From: Camellia lanceoleosa
Taxonomy: Eukaryota; Streptophyta; Magnoliopsida; Ericales; Theaceae
Length of the DNA stretch: 64,000 bases
NCBI GenBank assembly: GCA_025200525.1
Contig: CM045767.1
Location: 2,553,437-2,617,436, forward strand
Direction of reading: 5' to 3'
A program made the translations under genes and the position numbers. Below are positions 10,514-21,466 of the stretch, one piece after another; positions within the stretch are counted from its first letter, which is position 1; each line of letters opens with the position of its first letter. A model generated the notes under the pieces. It was not told the origin of the DNA. It saw nothing but the letters and a program-made list of their open reading frames with translations, and made no database searches.

Positions 10514-10900
10514 CCCCCCCTGCAAGCTCATAGGGGAGGAAAGCACCATGAGCTTGTCATAAAGAAAATGAAACCGAGAGACTGGTAAAGTTGTTGTAAA
10601 AAGATCAGCAAGCTGATCAGATGAGGCAACATACTTGACAAAGATTTGTTTGAAGGCAACTCTTTCATGGATATAATGATAATCAACAGTAATGTGTTTA
10701 GACCGAGAATGGAAAACAGGATTAGAACTCAAGGAAATAGTAGACAAGTTATCACACCAGAGAATTGGACATAAATGAGCAATGTGTAAATCAGTGAGAA
10801 CCATTTGAAGCCAACTCAACTCAGCTGCTGCTTGAGCAAGAGCTCGATATTTAGCCTCGGTGGATGAACGAGATATCAGAGGTTGCTTTTGGGTGACCAA
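10511..10900 (-). pseudogene. Copia-1 RNase H domain and end of pol
   Basis: A 129-codon frame with typical copia RNase H landmarks in order: RSSTEAKYRALAQAAAEL near the start (the Glu is the second acidic active-site residue), WCDNLSTISLSSNP (Asp), and HSRSKHITVDYHYIHERV. The frame runs into the polypurine tract, and its TGA stop is the first three bases of the 3' LTR, so LTR sequence supplies the terminator. The upstream part of pol is in other frames, hence pseudogene. Confidence 0.85.
10514..10524 (-). other. Copia-1 polypurine tract
   Basis: On the minus strand GCAGGGGGGG lies immediately before the LTR start TGATGAAAG. This is the expected plus-strand primer position and fixes the inner edge of the 3' LTR. 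Confidence 0.8.
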
Positions 10901-11149
10901 GAGATAAGGTTAGGACCTAAAAGACACAAGAGCTGGCCAGAGCGACGATCACCGATACTCCCCGCCTAACTGAGTCAGAGAAAGCATGAAGCTCAAGAGG
11001 ACTAGGTGTAAAGGATGACTCGATGAAGGGTACCTTTGAGATACCTCAAGAAGTGTTTGATGTACATAAAATTAGCCTCGAGGAGAATGCATAGTTTAGC
11101 AAGCATGATTAACAGCAAATGAGATATTTAGTTGAGTAATGGTCAAATA

Positions 11150-12420
11150 CTAAAGTGCACCAACAATACTATGATAGAGGGAAAGATTAGAATATGCCAC
11201 AGTTGTAGAAGACAGTAAAGATGGCTTGACAGACATGGGAAAAAGTACGGGCTCACAGTTAGCCATTCCATCTTTAGTAAGTATTTCCAAGGAATACTTA
11301 GTTTGAGAAAGGAAATAACCAGAGGCAGAGGGAGTAACAGATACACCCAAAAAATAGTTGATAAGACCCAATTCTTTCGTCGAAAAAGCAGAGTGCATAT
11401 GAGTAATGAGAAAGGCAATATGAGCTAAATTATTTCCAGTGATGAGGATATCATCAACATATACTAGTAACACAGTCATGGTAGTGGCAGTATGTTGAAT
11501 AAACAGACAGGAATCAGACGAACTAACAACAAATCCATTGGTAAGAAGATAGCTCGAAAAGGTAGAATACCAAGCACGGGGTGCTTGTTTAAGACCATAC
11601 AAAGCTTTAGTCAATTTACAGACAAATTAAGGTTTAGACTTGTCAACAAAACCTTGAGGTTGAGTCATATAAACTTCTTAATCCAAGACACTATGCAAGA
11701 ATGCATTTGAGATGTCAAGTTGTTTAATAGGCTAATTGTAATGAAGTGCCAAGCAAAGTAAAATGCGGATTGTGGGTTGTTTAGCAATGGGACTGAATAT
11801 CTCATGATAGTCTAAACTTCTTCTTGGAAATATCCTTTGGCTACAAGACGAGCTTTATGGCGAGCAATTGTACCATCAGAATTACGTTTGAGACGAAATA
11901 CCCACTTACATCCAATAGCCTATTTAGTAGGAGGCAGATGAACCAAAGTCCAAGTGGACTATGATTGAAGAGCTGCAAACTCTTCATTCATAGCCTTGGT
12001 CCAGGCAGAAGAGAGAGCCTCTTTATAGGAACATGGTTCAGAATCAGTAGAATTAGTAGAAGTAATGGCAGACAAGAGATGATGAGCTGCCTTAGATCGA
12101 GTAACCATTGGATGAATATTAAGAGAATGAGCAATAGAAGAAGAAGGAAGGGAATAAAACTAAAAATCAACCACCAAAGAATCAATAAGAATAGTAGGGG
12201 AAGAGGAATGAGATAAAGGAGAAGAAGCAGTTGATGGAAAAGTAGGAGAAATAGCCGGTGTGGATGGAGAAGTAGGAGAAATCATGCATCAGCAAATTGG
12301 CGGAGAAATAGGAAAAACAATCGGTCAGCAATAATGAAGAAGTAGGAGAAATAGCTGGTGGGAAATGAGAAGAAGATGGCCAAAAGAAAGATTGATACTG
12401 AGACAATGAAGGTGAAGGAA
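11150..12420 (-). pseudogene. Copia-1 reverse transcriptase (degenerate)
   Basis: The best preserved part is a 154-codon frame (11150-11614) with KALYGLKQAPRAWYSTFSSYL, then LVYVDDILITGN, the YVDD catalytic motif of copia RT, then KELGLINYFLGVSV. Upstream to about 12420 the fingers-palm region and the integrase-RT linker are present only as broken frames. The region between RT and RNase H (10901-11149) also contains stops. Confidence 0.8.
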
Positions 12421-12451
12421 CATGCATAGAGGAATCAAGGAAAGGAAAAGT

Positions 12452-13145
12452 TTACTCATGAAAAACAACATGCCTAGAAACATAAATGCGACCAGTGCTT
12501 GAGTCAAGACACCTGTATCCTTTAACTGAAGGTATATAGCCAAGAAATACACAAGCAATAGAACGAGGTTGAAGCTTGTGATGAACATATGGCTTGAGCC
12601 AAGGGAAACACAGACAACCAAAAGGTTTAAGAAAATGATAGTCAGGTAATTGATGAAACAACAGTTCAAAAGGAGTCTGATTTTGAATCTTAGAGCTAGG
12701 CATACGATTAATAAGATACACAGAAGTGGCAACAATGTCAAATCAATAAGCAAGAGGGACACCAAAACTGCTGAAACAATGCAATAGTGGTTTCTATGAT
12801 GTGTCTGTGTTTTCTTTCGGCAACGCCATTCTGTGGTGGTGTATAGGGACAAGACAACTGATGATCAATACCATGTGTGCGAAGAAATTCTTGAAACTTA
12901 AGTCCCAGATATTCAGTGCCATTATCAGTGCGAAGAATTTTCAATTTAACAGTAAATTGATTTTCAACAAAAGCTTTGAATTCAATGAATTTTGCAAAAA
13001 CTTCACTTTTAAAATGCAAAGGATAGAGCCATGTAAATTTGCTGAAATCATCAACAAACAAAACATAGTATTTAATGGAAGAAGAAGAATGAAATGGTCC
13101 CCATACATCACTATGGATAAGGGCCAATGGTTTATTAATGTACAA
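12452..13145 (-). pseudogene. Copia-1 integrase core and C-terminal part
   Basis: Two frames joined by a frameshift near 12730. The first (12738-13145) has the DDE core: HSDVWGPF (first Asp), RTDNGTEYLG (second Asp) and NGVAERKHRHI (Glu), with FVDDFSKFTWLY between. The second (12452-12721) carries the downstream copia block NRMPSSKIQNQTPFELLF, FGCLCFPW and CVFLGYIPSVKGYRC. All three catalytic acids are present, but the frame is broken. Confidence 0.85.
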
Positions 13146-13872
13146 TAGACAAACTAAATGGTAATCGATGGCTTTTGGCCATACAACAATGTTTACAAGG
13201 AAATGAAGAACTAGAAATAGTCTGAGGTAGTTTCAGTTTATTACAAATCAGTTGCATTTTATGTAAAGAAGGATGACCTAAGCTAGCATGCCAAGTAGAA
13301 AGAGCAGTAGTGGTGTTGAGGCAGACTTTATGAGAGGAAGACCTAGAAAGAACAGCTGGAAGATGATAGAGGCCATGAGAACTAGGACCTCTATAAAGAG
13401 TAGCTTTGTTACTCTTGTCCTGAATCACAAATCCAGAAGAATCAAAAGTAATAGAACAATGATTATCAGTCACAAATTGATGAACTGAAATGAGATTTAC
13501 AGAAATTTTAGGAACATGAAGAAGCTGTGTAAAAGCAAAATTTTGAGAAGGAGTTGGTAAAATACTAGTACCTTTATGCTGAATAGGCAAGGCATTACCA
13601 TCTCCAACCATGACTTGATCTGAACCTTGATATGGCTGATAGGATTGTAAATTTTGCAGATCATGAGTGACATGACTAGTGGCTACAGAGTCCAAAAACC
13701 AATTGTCTAATGGAGAAGAAGCAGAGGCAATGTAGGCCTTATTCTGGAAAGTGTTCTGAAACTTAGATGAAATAGGAGAGGTTTTAGTGTTAGTAGACTG
13801 ATAAGAAGTATCCATTCGGTACCAACAGTTGAGAGCAACATGACTATGTTTGCCGCAGATTTGACAAACCAC
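13135..13872 (-). pseudogene. Copia-1 zinc knuckle, protease and GAG-pre-integrase region
   Basis: A 245-codon open stretch. Near its start is a CX2CX4HX4C knuckle (CQICGKHSHVALNC). The protease active-site region reads WFLDSVATSHVT: the usual DSG triad is DSV, so the catalytic loop glycine is replaced and the enzyme is probably inactive. It ends with the GAG-pre-integrase block WHASLGHPSLHKMQ and paired cysteines CKHCCMAKSHR. It precedes the integrase with a slight overlap in another frame. Confidence 0.85.
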
Positions 13873-14717
13873 AGAGGATTTGTCATTGGAAGTATCATAA
13901 CCAGATGAATTGTTGGTATAACCTCGACCTCTTCTTCCTTGTTAGAAATATCTACCACCAGATCTGTTTCCTCTGCTAAATTGAGATTGTCCAGAAAAAA
14001 AATTGAGGAAACCTGAAGATTGAGTAGAATTTTCTGAGGATAACCTTGATATGCAGTTGAATAAGCCACATGCAGATCAGAAAAATTCTGTTTTGAAACA
14101 GATTTTACATGAATTGCCTCTGAACAGAGCAGTGATGACAGATTTTCCATAGAGATAGATTCAGATCTTGCTCGAATTGTGGTTTTAAAAGCATTGTATT
14201 CAGCAAGAAGGCCATTCAATGTGAGAAGGACCAGATCTTCATCTTCAACTGGTGAAGCAGCCATTGCCAACTGATCTGATAGAGCTTTAATCTAAGAAAG
14301 ATATTCTTCCATTGAACAAGATATTTTTACAACATTATGAAGCTTGTTCTTAAGCTGATGAATATGAAACCTTGAGAGAGACGTAAAGCATTTCTCAAGT
14401 GTGCTCCAGACTTCATGACTAGTCTTGCAATGAAAAACTGTGGTGAATCGCCGAGGATAATGTGGTCAGAATACCGTAAAATGTGAATCAATGAGCATCC
14501 ATTGAGTGTATTCATCATTCAGTACCTCTCTGATGTATTGAGCATGAGGTGTAGTAGAACCATCAACATAACAGAGCAAACCAGTAGCTCTAAGAATGTT
14601 GTGAAATTGATTTTTCCTGATAATGAAATTGGAAGAATCAAGCTTAACAGTAACAAAAGAATTTAGATTGGAGATAAGAAGTGAAAGATTTGAAGGAAGC
14701 TGAGGAGAACAAGCCAT
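13873..14717 (-). pseudogene. Copia-1 gag
   Basis: Starts at an ATG at 14717 (MACSPQLPSNLS), about 40 nt after the primer site. KLDSSNFIIRKNQFHNILRA and GLLCYVDG match the N-terminal copia gag (UBN2/retrotran_gag) pattern. The frame stops near 14466 and resumes in broken pieces, with SPVEDEDLVLLTLNGL and ENLSSLLCSEAIHV further in (13707-14270). Several stops and frameshifts are present. Confidence 0.75.
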
Positions 14718-14759
14718 TGATGGACCATTGATGGACCTTCAAACTCATGAGAGCAATGT

Positions 14760-14773
14760 TTGCTTTGATACCA
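14760..14773 (-). other. Copia-1 primer binding site
   Basis: On the minus strand TGGTATCAAAGCAA follows the 5' LTR. TGGTATCA is the usual complement of the initiator-Met tRNA 3' end in plant copia elements. Confidence 0.8.
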
Positions 14774-15113
14774 TAAAGAAGATTTGAGATCTTATTTTTA
14801 CTTAATTGTTTTACAGATGAATGTAAAGTATTTATACAACAACCTAACCTCTTTTACTCAAGTCTAACTATGATGAGTTAACTCTAACTAATCATACTAA
14901 CTCTAACCAAATAACTGCTTAACTAATTCTGTTACAATAATATCTAATAGATATTATAATGGATATAGAATAATATCACTGGACTCAGCTTGCAGCTTCT
15001 CACACGTGGATGTGGATGATAAAGTCTGTTTGAACTGCTGTGGAGCTCTAAACTGTTTGGACTATTGCTGCTGATGTTGCTGCTGAGTCTGAGTGTGAGC
15101 TATACTTTCATCA
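14774..15113 (-). repeat. Copia-1 5' LTR
   Basis: About 340 bp between the primer site and the terminal TGATGAAAG (minus strand). Positions 14828-15113 align with the 3' LTR. It carries short repeated TAACTCTAACTAA-type blocks and TGCTGCTG-type runs near the terminus. Confidence 0.8.
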
Positions 15114-15118
15114 ATACA

Positions 15119-15683
15119 GAATATATACCTATGTGTATGTACATATCTGCTGCAAACTTGGCCTAAAAAGATTAGGTTGGTGGGCCACTAATCCAACCCA
15201 AACGTAAAGCTTCAAGCCTCAAGCCCAAGCCCAAGCCTAAGCCTAAGATCTATGACCCACGATCCATGGACTTGGACCTAGCCTTGTTCGGGCGCCGCAC
15301 GCGCGCACGTGTAGTAATTTTTCCATAACCAACTTGGATCATAGTCTTGACCCAAGCCCATCCTTAAAGTATCCATAACTCCATTTTTTTGAAAAATTTG
15401 GATGCCCCAAAGAGCTCATGCCCTTATCAAAATCTGGAAATTTAAATACCTATCAAAGTTTTTCTCTAAAATCAATGTGAGATTAGTAATTATACACAAT
15501 TCCCAATACCTCATTCATGAGGTCATCTTTATGAGACAATTTCTCATTTAATTCTTAGTGGTTTTTTGTAATTCTTTTTGTAGCGTAAAGACTTTGTTAC
15601 AAAGAATCTAAACCATTTAATCAATGGTTGAGACCTACTTTAATTTCACATTAAAGTCACCAAAAAACTATTTTTTTCCAACA
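15119..15683 (-). repeat. Copia-2 3' LTR (partial)
   Basis: On the minus strand it starts TGTTGGAAAAAAATAG directly after the purine-rich GTAGGAGAT, a classic copia junction. It includes repeated AAGCCCAAGCC / AAGCCTAAGCC words near 15210-15245 and a G/C-rich CGCACGCGCGCACGTG patch near 15297. The left end is not recognisable. Confidence 0.55.
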
Positions 15684-16650
15684 ATCTCCTACATGAATAA
15701 AAATTGACCGAATAAAGAAAACGAAAAACGTTTACAACAAAGATTCGGAGTAAGAGCACACAAACTAACCTTGCATCAAAAAAAGTAGTTGTTGGCCTTG
15801 AACCTTTCATAGTGAAAGCCTATCAGATTTGCCGGCTGACCAGTGCGCGTGATGTTTTGAACTGTTCTATCGTTTGTGTAAACCGAGACAATAGACCTTA
15901 CACAGAAATTAGTCCAACCATTGTTTTTGTTCTCACTGGTGTGTTCGATATAGACCCTAGAACACTAGCTTGGTTCAATGAGTGTTTTTAAAGAATTCGG
16001 CTTTACCAATTCTTAAAGAAGCAACCCCACTTTGCACTCACATAGGTGACCTATATAAGGTATTTCATTATACTACAGTTGGTTATTCATATCACTTAGA
16101 TCATTAAAAACATTAGCTTAGCCTTCCACCCCCCTAGGATATCACTGTACAAAGGAATAAGTAAGAGGATTTACCTCTTTAGTGACTCATCCGTTACATG
16201 AAATTAGGTTGTCCCTTTGAACCTAGATCTTGGGATCTCCAGTCAACTTTTCTATTCCAGTAACATTACTAAAGGTCTTAACCCCATTTCTCTTGACGAC
16301 GTTTCTACTAACTCTCGAGTTAACCCTTTGGTTAGCGAATCTACAATGTTGTCCCTAAAGTTTACATAGTCTAGAGAGACAACTCCATTAGAGAGTAGTT
16401 GTCGTATGGAATTGTATCTACGACAGATATGTTTAGACTTTCCATTATACATATGACTCTGTACCCGTCAAATCCCTGATTGGCTATCACAATGAATATA
16501 GATAGCAAACACAGATTTCGGCCAACGTGGAATATTCTCAACGAACTGGGAAAGCCATTCAAATTTCTTCAATTGCTTTATCCAAAACAACAAACTCAGA
16601 TTCCGTGCTGATCACGATATACACATTTGCTTAGAAAATTTTCAAGATAC
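15684..16650 (-). pseudogene. Copia-2 RNase H C-terminus and 3' untranslated tail
   Basis: A 66-codon frame (16252-16452) contains KSKHICRRYNSIRQLL and VDSLTKGLTRELVE, the conserved end of copia RNase H. Upstream pieces (STESEFVVLDKAIEE, PRWPKSVF, IHCDSQS in alternating frames) complete part of the domain but are broken by stops. From 16251 to 15684 there is only noncoding tail. Confidence 0.7.
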
Positions 16651-16806
16651 GGCTGTCCTTTCGAGGGTAAACACATAACTACTAGTGAATTTGGAGTCTT
16701 TTATATCAGATATCCAATAAGCCTCACTATATCCTTTTAGTACTATTGGGTATCTCGTATAATCTAGCTCATAATCCCGTGTAGCATAGATAACTGTTAG
16801 ACTTAT

Positions 16807-17062
16807 TTATTTTGATGATTTATTTAATTATGTTTTAATTTAATTGAAAGAGAAAAATAGAATCCAAAATTTATTTTGATAATTTATTTAATTATATTTT
16901 AATTTATTTGAAAAAGAAAAATAGAATCCAAAATTTATTTTGATGATTTATTTAATTATGTTTTAATTTATTTGAAAAAGAAAAATAAAATCCAAAATTT
17001 ATTTTGATGATTTATTTAATTATATTTTAATTTATTTGAAAGAGAAAAATATAATCAAAATT
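16807..17062. repeat. 64-bp tandem repeat, 4 copies, in the Copia-3 LTR
   Basis: Units starting TTATTTTGATGATTTATTTA begin at 16807, 16871, 16935 and 16999, exactly 64 bp apart. Copies differ by only a few bases, with a partial fifth unit after 17062. The array lies in the upstream (U3) part of the LTR, before the TATA box. Confidence 0.95.
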
Positions 17063-17350
17063 TATTTTGTCCCATTATTTCTCACCTAAACTTTTATCCT
17101 AAATGTTGTTTGAATGTATTTAATATTTGCTTAAATCAAGAGTTCATTTCAACCCAAAAATAATGCCTAAACTAGAGGTTCAAACAGTCCAAAATAAAGG
17201 TTCAAAAGGCCCACCACAGAAGCAGGCTAAAAGGTTCAAGTGGAAGATATTCAAATTAGTAATGATAGAGTGAAATATATTCAAATTAGTAATGATGGAG
17301 TGGAAGATATTCAAATGAATACAACAGCTATAAACGACTATAAGTTTCAT

Positions 17351-17358
17351 TATATATA
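17351..17358 (+). promoter_or_regulatory. probable TATA box of the Copia-3 LTR
   Basis: TATATATA in the context CATTATATATACC, near the middle of the LTR. Transcription would start about 30 bp downstream. Assigned on position and motif only. Confidence 0.45.
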
Positions 17359-18060
17359 CCAAAACCTTTGATGTGAACAAGTGACAACAACTACAAACAA
17401 GTTACAGAAATCAGATATACTCTTTGATCTAAAATCATTCTCATCTATTCTCTGATAAATTTTCTGAGACGTGTTCTTCAATTTTTGTTTACATCCTCTC
17501 TCAGAAATTATAGATTATGTCGTATAGCTTTAAACCTATCTTTCCTGTGTAAGGATTACAAAAAAAATCAAAGTTTCATTTTTATATCTATCTTTGAAAG
17601 ATAATTCTTGTAATTTTCTGTGAAAGTAAAAATACCTTCTTTTCAATCTTGTAAGAGTGTAGTACTCTTAGTATTTTTTAGACTTAGAAAGTCTGTGTAA
17701 AATCCGTGGAGGATTGCTCCATCTGTAAAAAGGTTGCTAGCACCATGTGAAGTTAGAGAATAGTGAAAAATCTCTAGTGAAGCTTAAGGAATGAACATAG
17801 GCCGAGTTGAAACCGAACCATTATAAATTTGTTTGCCTCTCTCTCCCTTATTCCTTTATTTTATTTAAATTGCCATAGCTATATTTCATATTTTTATTGT
17901 GCTAAAATCATTAATTGACATAGTTGTTAGAACGCTTGTTTTAATTATTTTTATTTCATTAACTATATTTATTTATTGTGCTAGTCATAATTTTTATTAG
18001 GTATTGTTATTTTATTTGTAAAAACTTAATTTACCCTCTTAGGTTGTCTTTTGGACAACA

Positions 18061-18076
18061 ATTGGTATCGTAACCT
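18061..18076 (+). other. Copia-3 primer binding site
   Basis: ATTGGTATCGTAACCT directly after the LTR end. The TGGTATC core matches initiator-Met primer sites; the following bases diverge. Confidence 0.65.
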
Positions 18077-18119
18077 AGACTCTTGTTTTAGATTTAACCA
18101 TCCGGGAGTTTCGATCCAT

Positions 18120-19745
18120 GGCAATCTTAGCTTAGGACAAGCCACAAATAGGCCACCATTATTTGATGAAAACAACTATAGTCATTGAAAGGATAAAATG
18201 ACCCCATACCTACAAGCCACGATTATGCCATGTGAATTATTGTTACCAAATGTCCAAAAATTCTTACCAAATTAGTAGACGATATTAGTGTACCTAAAAC
18301 CTAAGATGAATGTGATGAGAGGGATCAAATTATTGCAAGCCAATGCTAAAGCCAAACTCACCCTTGTTTGTGGATTAGACTATAAGGAGTATAATAGAAT
18401 TTTAAGTTGTGATTTGGCAAAAGAAATTTAGGACAAACTTGAGGTAACATATGAAGATACAAACCAAGTGAAGGAATCTCGTATTGATATGCTTGTTCAT
18501 AGCTATAAATTGTTTAAAATGAACTCTGCTGAATCTATTTCAAGTATGTTTACTAGATTTACTGAAATTGTAAACTCTTTGAAATCTCTTGCAAAACTTA
18601 TACTAATAGTGAGTTAGTGAGAAAAATTCTTAGGTGTTTACCAAAGGATTGGGAAGTAAAGGTCACTACCATTATAGAAGCTTTCAAAAACCTCTCCACA
18701 CTTGCATTGGACGAGCTTATGGGTTTCCTTATAACTTATAAGATCACCATGAAAGGACATGAGGATGTTGAAAACAAAGAGAAAAGTGGAATTGCATTCA
18801 AAACCTCATCAAATGAGGAAGAACATGAAAATTCCAAAGGAGAATGAAAGCTATGTCATGTTTAGCAGAAATCTCAAAAAGCACCTCAAGAAAAACAATT
18901 ATCGAGGAAGAATACCTTTCAAAAAAGAGTAGAACAAAGACCACACCAAAGTGCCCATTATTTGCTATGAGTGCAAAAATCCTGGACATATGAAGATGGA
19001 TTGTCTAAAATTAAAGAATCATGGAAAAGACTACAAAAGAAACAAAAAGGCCATGGTAGCAGCTTGGGGAGAAAGTGAAGATGAAAGCTCAAGTGATGAA
19101 ATTGAAAATGAAATAGCCAACTTATGTCTTATGGTTCTTGAAGATGAAGACTCTACTCAAGATGAGGTAACTACTCTTTATGAAGAACTTGAAAGTGCAT
19201 TTCATGAACTACAAGATGAATTTAGAAAAGTTTGTACCAAAAATAATGTGTTGAAGAAATCTGTTGCATCTTTATCTATTAATGTAGAAGAATTAAAGAA
19301 AGAAAAAATTGTTTTGGAAAATGATTTTGATACTATCTCTAATGAGAAAACTACTTTAAAAAACAATGTTGATGATTTAACAAAAACACTTGAAAATTTT
19401 GTAAAAGATAGAAATAATCTCAACATGCTTCTTAGAAATCAAAGATGTATTTTTGATAAAGTGGGCATTGGATATGACCCTATTAAAAAATAAAAGAATC
19501 TCAATACAATTTTTGAAAAGGCACCTCTCATGACTCACCCTCATATCACTTGTTATTATTGTAGAAAGAAAAGCCATTATATATTTTCTTGTCCATTCAA
19601 AAATAATATAAACATAGGAATTAAAAAGATTTGGATTGTTAAGGGATCTAACAAAACTAACCAAGAAGGACCCAAGAAACTATGGGTACTAAAAACCAAC
19701 ACTTGATTGTCATCTAGTAGGTTTGCTTTAAGTCCAAAGCTAAAG
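18120..19745 (+). pseudogene. Copia-3 gag with two zinc knuckles
   Basis: A first degenerate part (about 18120-18620, frame broken by several stops) includes PPLFDENNYS and MFTRFTEIVNSLKSL. A 76-codon frame at 18617-18847 follows (RKILRCLPKDWEVKVTTIIE). The frame at 18951-19493 has a CX2CX4HX4C knuckle (CYECKNPGHMKMDC), an acidic stretch and a long coiled-coil-like tail with spaced Leu and Glu/Lys runs. A second knuckle, CYYCRKKSHYIFSC, lies at about 19550-19595 in a separate frame. Multiple breaks. Confidence 0.75.
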
Positions 19746-21030
19746 AAGAGAAGTGGTACCTTGATAGTGGATGTTTCAGACACATGACCGGAGATAAATC
19801 CTTCTTTACTATACTGTCATCCAAAGATGGAGGCTTTGTTACTTTTGGAGACAACAAGAAAGGAAAAATCGTCGGTATTGGTAGCATCAGTATTTCTCCT
19901 AACCCTTCTATTGAAAATGTTTTACTTGTTGATGGACTTAAGCATAATTTACTTAGTACCAGTCAATTATGTGATAAACGTAATCGAGTTATTTTTGATA
20001 AATCACATTGCACAATTGAAAGCACAAATGATTATAAAGCTTTATTCGTTGGTAATCGTCGATAATGTTTATGTTTTTATCTTAATGATCTCTATGCTAG
20101 TGATGTTAAATGTCTATATGTTAATAATGAAAATAGTTGGTTATGGCATAGAAGACTCGGTCATACTCATATGAATTTAATTGCTAAACTTTTGAGAAAG
20201 GATTTGGTCATTGGACTTCCAAAAATTAAATTTGAAAAAGATCATCTTTGTAGTGCTTGTCAACAAGGAAAATAAACTAAAACATCATTTAAATTAAAAT
20301 CTCACATTTCCACAATTAGACCTTTACAACTACTGCATATGGATTTATTTGGTCCCTCAAGGACATCTAGTCTAGGTGGTAAACATTATTATCTTGTTAT
20401 TGTTAATGATTATTCAAGATTTACATGGGTTATGTTTTTAGCACACAAAGATGAAATATTTTCTTCTTTCACAAAACTCGTCAGAGAATTCAAAATGAAA
20501 AATCTTTCTTATTACTAATATTCAAACCGACCATGGTAGAGAACTTGAAAATGAGAATTTGAATTGTTTTGTGATAAGTATGGTATTAGACAAAATTTTT
20601 TAGCACCTAGAACCCCTCAACAAAATGGTGTAGTAGAAAGGAAGAATAAAACTTTAAAAGATATGAGTAGAACAATCCTTTGCGAAAATAATCTTCCTAA
20701 ATATTTTTAGGTCGAAACCATTCACACCGCATGCTATATTTTAAATCATGCATTAATTAAAACTATTCTCAAAAAGACTCCTTATGAACTTTGGCACGAT
20801 AGAAAGCCCAACATTAGTCACTTTCATGTTTTTGGTTATAAATGGTTTGTGCATAATAATGGTAAGGATAACTTAGGTAATCGATTCAAAATCGATAAAG
20901 CAATTTTTCTTGGCTATTCCTTAACTAGCAAAGCTTATCGTGTTTTTAATAAAAGAACTCTTGTTGTGGAAGCATCTATACATGTGGTATTTGATGAAAC
21001 TAACATCTGCTCAAAAGCAAATTGTTAGTG
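19746..21030 (+). pseudogene. Copia-3 protease and integrase
   Basis: The protease has KWYLDSGCFRHMTGD with the DSG active site intact (about 19745-19800), and the frame stays open to 20065. GAG-pre-integrase follows (WHRRLGHTHMN, CSACQQGK). The integrase core shows HMDLFGPSRTSS (first Asp), TDHGRELENEN (second Asp) and PQQNGVVERKNKTL (Glu), then FGYKWF and FLGYSLTSKAYRVFN near 20830-20960. Several in-frame stops (for example after QQGK at about 20274) and one frameshift near 20505 inactivate it. Confidence 0.8.
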
Positions 21031-21199
21031 ATAATATAGATTTGGAACCAAATGTGAAAGATTCAAGTATCTACAAAGAAGAAAACTAACCATGTAAGTT
21101 GAACAAAGAGATTGAATAACCTATTCTACCGCCTCAAGAAGAATGAGGAAACAATGATGATTTGCCAAGAGAATAGAAGTTTGTTCATAATCACCCCAA

Positions 21200-21466
21200 G
21201 GATTTAATCATAGGTAACCCTACAAAAGGTATTGAAACTCGCTCTTCACTTAGAAACATTTGTAGTAACATGGCTTTTCTCTCACAGATTGAGCCTAAAA
21301 ACTTTCAAGAAGCCGAATTCGATGAACATTAGATGATAGCTATGCATGAAGAGCTTAACCAATTTGAGAGAAACAAAGTGTGGAAACTTGTGCCAAAACC
21401 TAAAGATCATACCATTATCGGTACAAAATGGATCTTTCGAAACAAGCTTGATGAATCTGGCACAAT
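21200..21466 (+). pseudogene. Copia-3 reverse transcriptase, N-terminal part, interrupted
   Basis: The entry region of copia RT is recognisable: ETRSSLRNICSNMAFLSQI, PKNFQEAEFDEH, then a stop, MHEELNQFERNKVWKLVPKP and IIGTKWIFRNKLDESGT. The reading breaks at 21466/21467, where foreign terminal sequence TGTAACGCCC begins, in the middle of a normally continuous conserved block. Confidence 0.8.

Larger units (their letters stand above)
10232..15113 (-). mobile_element. Copia-1: near-complete Ty1/copia element, minus strand
   Basis: About 4.9 kb, reading leftwards: 5' LTR (14774-15113), initiator-Met primer site, gag, protease, integrase, RT, RNase H, polypurine tract and 3' LTR (10232-10513). 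The gene order PR-IN-RT-RH is that of Ty1/copia. The aligned parts of the LTRs (10232-10513 and 14828-15113) match closely but carry substitutions and small indels. The left end of the 3' LTR is lost or replaced, so the target duplication cannot be confirmed. All genes carry stops or frameshifts, so the copy is not autonomous. Confidence 0.85.
15119..16794 (-). mobile_element. Copia-2: remnant of a second minus-strand copia element
   Basis: Keeps the end of RNase H (16252-16650), the untranslated tail, a polypurine-type site (minus strand GTAGGAGAT, near 15684-15692) and a 3' LTR beginning TGTTGGAAAAAAATAG at 15683. Its 5' part is missing because Copia-3 inserted at 16795. Its LTR is cut off on the left at the Copia-1 boundary, so Copia-1 probably landed in this LTR. 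Confidence 0.65.
16795..18060 (+). repeat. Copia-3 5' LTR
   Basis: 1,266 bp bounded by TGTTAG and ACAACA, followed immediately by the primer site. It interrupts Copia-2 RNase H at 16794/16795. It contains a 64-bp tandem array at its start (16807-17062), a duplicated ATTCAAATTAGTAATGATGG block near 17248-17300 and a likely TATA box at 17351. Confidence 0.8.
16795..21466 (+). mobile_element. Copia-3: 5' two-thirds of a plus-strand copia element
   Basis: Starts with an LTR (TGTTAG...ACAACA, 16795-18060), followed by a primer site, gag with two zinc knuckles, protease, integrase and the start of RT. It stops abruptly in RT at 21466, where another element's terminus begins. The 3' part is outside the window. 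Internal stops make it nonautonomous. The long LTR, two CX2CX4HX4C motifs and coiled-coil gag tail suggest a Sirevirus-like group, which I infer from layout only. Confidence 0.8.

Noticed and set aside
12325..12852. 175-codon minus-strand frame rich in Leu and Ile
   Set aside because: Out-of-frame shadow of the Copia-1 integrase; the real integrase frames carry the DDE motifs.
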